64,000 nucleotides of DNA from positions 992,001 to 1,056,000 of the forward strand of contig JASBNA010000008.1 in the NCBI GenBank assembly GCA_038087015.1, given 5' to 3'. Below are positions 61,004 to 64,000 of this stretch, in pieces (the first letter of the stretch is position 1; the number at the start of each line of letters is the position of its first letter). The position numbers and the translations under genes were made by a program. The notes under the pieces were generated by a model. It was not told the origin of the DNA, did no database searches, and saw nothing but the letters and a program-made list of their open reading frames with translations. The DNA comes from Cerrena zonata. Taxonomy: Eukaryota; Basidiomycota; Agaricomycetes; Polyporales; Cerrenaceae.

Positions 61004-62912
61004 GGACTGACTCTTCCTCAAGCCGGTAAGATCAGGTTCTGTACCAATCTCACTTTTTATCATGTAGGCTGCACCCCTCACGCGTGCAAACTCACCAATG
61101 TTGATGTTAGCGCATATAGAACCAAACACATTCAAGAGTCCTGCGAGTGTCCCTTTCTATCTCCAACCATAGAGCACATCCGAGAGCTTCTTACCAAGGG
61201 GGAGATTCCTGTGATATTCTATGACCCTGCGAGTCTAGATGTTCTCGCCGTTCTCCCCTCTACCGAAATACCTTACGTCTCAATTTCTCACGTCTGGGTA
61301 GACGGGTTGGGTAGCACATCTGAGGCTGGATTACCGACTTGTCAATTAAAAAGGTTGGCACACAGCACTCGTACGTTGCTTCCGGAGGGGGGGCGGATTC
61401 TGGATAGACTCTCTATGTGTTCCGCAGGTGAAAGACCTACGCTCAACGGCAATAAAGTTGATGGCCGAAATATATCGGGGTGCCTCTACGACTTTGGTTA
61501 TTGATGCAACAATCCGTGCGGGGTCTCAAAGTGCGCCGAAGGTAGAAAAGGTTCTACGCATCGTTACATCCAGTTGGATGCACAGACTTTGGACCTTACA
61601 AGAAGCCTTGCTGGCGAGAAACCTTGTCTTCGAGCTCAAAGACGGTTTCATGCCTGCTCACGACATAGTATCGGGCAATGAAGATGCTTTTGATACCACA
61701 TTCCTCATCCTGGCCAAGGTACCTCTTGAGCTGATCAAACCATGCGGCACGACTGAATTATGTTCAGTCAGTGCCGCCCTAACTTGGCGCTCATCGAGTA
61801 GGCTGGAGGATGAGACCCTTGCCATAGCAGGATTGTTTGACATAGACGCAGCTAAACTGGAAAATCAAATCTCCCACCTAACGAGAGAATGAAGGAGTTT
61901 TTCATTGCAAAATCCGAACTGCCTAGGGAGATCATATTCCTAAACGGACCCAAGCTGACTGAGCCTGGATTCCGATGGGAAATAGAGGCAGGATCGACAC
62001 GTACTCAACTCCAAAGGTGTGGAATTCCGAAGCAGAAGGGGATTTTGCACGGAATGATAGATAGACCCTACCCTCCCCTACTCACCTCCTCGCTTAATCA
62101 TTTTCACCTTCCTTCTTTTATCACTTACTCATATCTCTCACGTGGAATGCTGGAGACGGCTGCGGAGATCGCGAGCCGTATCGCTATGTACCCAAATGGT
62201 GGCCTTCGCGCCCCGAAAAAAAAATCATTCCCCTTTTACTCGAAACTACGACGAACGGCGGAGTCGCGTCGACGCTGCGACGCTCTGAGCTTGACTTGAG
62301 AATCCGAGAATCTGGGCACTGAGGCCCTACATTACACGCTACTTGAAATTCGGACTTTCCGCTAGCGCGGGGGTTTGTTATTTCGCTGCTACTCTACCAT
62401 CTTACCCTACGACGACTCGACTGCTCCTTTACCAGAGAACCGGCGCCTCCGCAACACCGCGGACCATGATGGTGGCTAGAGGTTCGAAGATGATATCTGA
62501 GGGCGGGGCTGTCTGTCGACGCGACGGGTTGATAGCTGAATATGCGGTCGCTTGGACATCCGAGGACATCATCGCCAATACTCATACGGTAACTCTTTAC
62601 GTCCTCAGAGACGTTCAGAAAAACCGAGCATTCATTGTCCGAAACATGGATGGCGTCGAGTCAGGGTATACCTTCAATGGTATCTTGATGAAGGAGTTTC
62701 CAGACGTTAGCAGGGAAGCAACTTGTATAGCTGTCAAGAGTATCGACGTAGACAAAGATGGAGGACTGGTTTGCGAGTGTAGGGGAAGGTTGACTGTCGG
62801 AGTGACACCGTTGTCAGAGGCTGATTGTGTGCTGTTAGGCTTAGATACACCACTCATGGGGTTGGCCCCTGTACTGGCAGGTTCAGGGAGGCTACGGGTC
62901 AGGTTAGTGTAA

Positions 62913-63561
62913 TGTGCTGAAAGGTTTGGGTTCAGTTTTCGATCAGTTTTAGCATTTACCTCTGATGGAATCTTCCTTTGAAACGTCATATTATGTACCT
63001 CTTAGACCTCAATACAGTAACATATTCAGTAGATTTGTTTGGCTCGAAGCGAGGTTGAAAAGGTTAAAAGTTCCCGGAAGGTCGATCAACGCTTGCGACC
63101 GGTTTGATCGACCTCCTTAGGCGCCCCCATACTCAGGCTTTCTCCGGGCCATTGACGTCGTCTCTACCCTTCTCTACCTCTCTTTTCAACTTCCGAGTAC
63201 TGCTCATCGTGATCCCCTGCTCGTGGTTTATCTTTTGCCCTTCTTCCATTAAGTAAAATCCGGAAAGTCCGACTGCTCCAGTACTACTACATATCACTCT
63301 CGAACGTCGAGGCTGGAAACGACCCTAGTCGGAGTAGTACTATTTGGGAACAAACAATTTGGGCGGAGGAATTAATATAGAGTCTGGGTCAGGACGAGTT
63401 GTGGTGTAACTCCTGTAAGCCGTTGTATTTCTCTCGCAGTCCGCAGTTGACAGTAGCTAGCGCGTACCTTTATACCATTGTACAGTCTCCCCTTCGTTTT
63501 GTTTCCGAACTAGATCCCTCTGTAGTCATTCACGAATCACGAACCACATCTACGAAGCAAT
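62913..63561. other. intergenic
   Basis: Promoter region of the TMEM184-like gene; no other feature seen. Confidence 0.5.
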
Positions 63562-64000
63562 ATGATGAAAGATAAACTTCCCGAACTAGGATCGGGTTCA
63601 GGCTCGTCCCTTCCTCTGTCAGTTTTGATACTGGCTGGAACCGCAACTGCTGTCGCAACTGGTGTTTCAGCGACTTCGATATATCTACATCTCAAAAACT
63701 ACAGGAAACCTATCCTACAACGGTACGCCATTTTCCACTGCTATTGTGGGAAACCTTCAACCAAGACTACGTTTAGAATGGTTGTACGAATCATGGTTAT
63801 GGTCCCCTTATACGCCATTTCATCCCTTATATCTCTTTTCTCCCTTCAGGCCGCTTTCTTCATTGACGTTGTGCGCGATATCTACGAGGTTCGTTACAGA
63901 AAAATTCCATATTCTTGGTTTCCTCGTTTATAGTGACTGAATATAGTCGGCCCACAGGCGTTCGTCATATACTGTTTCCTTGATCTACTCATCGCTTATT
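63562..64000 (+). CDS. 5' part of a TMEM184/DUF300 (organic solute transporter alpha-like) membrane protein
   Basis: Exons 63562-63722, 63777-63888 and 63958-64000 (cut by the window edge). The reading IYLHLKNYRKPILQRMVVRI, then MVPLYAISSLISLFSLQAAF and DVVRDIYEAFVIYCFL, is the hallmark start of the DUF300/TMEM184 family: first helix, the conserved NYRKP..QR loop, second helix and the Y-E-A-F segment. Introns are 54 and 69 nt with normal ends. Known family: multi-span proteins of the vacuole or plasma membrane, related to OST-alpha, with poorly defined transport roles in fungi. The start ATG is followed by a Gly/Ser-rich polar head before the first helix. Confidence 0.88.

Larger units (their letters stand above)
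58948..62912 (+). pseudogene. HET-like (heterokaryon incompatibility) gene, interrupted and frameshifted
   Basis: N-terminal part: 58948 to about 59660 (ALWLGGKRDGHPL, RAALLQHQFTFGLLET, KGWCPFTIHMLKSVG), matching the leader region of Agaricomycete HET proteins. The C-terminal part resumes at about 61009: exon to 61025, intron 61026-61067, then CTPHACKLTNVDVSAYRTKH, EIPYVSISHVWVDGLGS, and, in another frame, FWIDSLCVPQVKDLRSTAIK, AEIYRGASTTLVIDA and MHRLWTLQEALLARNL, i.e. the HET core. A run of seven G at 61387-61393 shifts the frame; another shift near 61885 precedes KEFFIAKSELPREIIFL; a further piece is 62343-62912. A 973-bp inverted-repeat element sits inside. With several breaks it cannot give a full protein. 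Family role: allorecognition and cell death on fusion. Confidence 0.75.

Noticed and set aside
1..64000. CRISPR arrays, prokaryotic operons or viral genes
   Set aside because: No spaced direct-repeat array or prokaryotic-style gene layout; intron-rich fungal genes throughout.

Overview
The window is nuclear DNA of a filamentous basidiomycete, most likely an Agaricomycete. Genes carry many short GT-AG introns (about 45-70 bp), and the content is typical of wood- or litter-associated mushrooms: adenylate-forming reductases, a GMC flavo-oxidase, GH71 alpha-1,3-glucanases, a siderophore-type MFS transporter, an AA9-CBM1 polysaccharide monooxygenase, an Argonaute and a HET-like gene. All gene models were built by hand from reading frame, splice-site consensus and remembered family sequence. 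No RNA or database evidence was available.

Layout. 0-7.5 kb: 5' end of a divergent adenylation-type gene (-), an intron-containing tRNA-Phe, and a 12-exon P4-ATPase lipid flippase (-) carrying one apparent single-base frameshift. 7.5-20 kb: gene-poor DNA with three visibly AT-richer F-box paralogues (one +, two -) and diverged duplicated flanks. One copy has an in-frame stop and one has a damaged 5' end. 20-33.5 kb: a candidate metabolic cluster, made of an adenylation-only paralogue (584 aa), a secreted GMC oxidoreductase (620 aa), a DUF6534-like membrane protein (380 aa) and a complete A-T-R adenylate-forming reductase (1132 aa). 34-38.5 kb: small genes, an Arg/Ser-rich protein and a basic nuclear-type protein. 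40-47.2 kb: two GH71 alpha-1,3-glucanases with near-identical exon structure, in opposite orientations on either side of a siderophore-iron-type transporter. 48.4-49.9 kb: a ten-exon AA9 LPMO with a C-terminal CBM1. 53.5-57.5 kb: a 913-residue Argonaute in which the 'glutamate finger' position reads Gln. 59-63 kb: a decayed HET-like gene interrupted by a 973-bp element with terminal inverted repeats and a 5-bp target duplication. 63.5 kb to end: 5' part of a TMEM184/DUF300 membrane protein.

How the genes may work together. The reductase would activate a carboxylic acid and release an aldehyde or alcohol, and the GMC enzyme could re-oxidise such products outside the cell. The adenylation-only copy is a recent-looking relative that stops at the A/T domain border. 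GH71 and AA9 act on alpha-1,3-glucan and cellulose. Argonaute would serve RNA silencing. Joint action is inference from proximity only.
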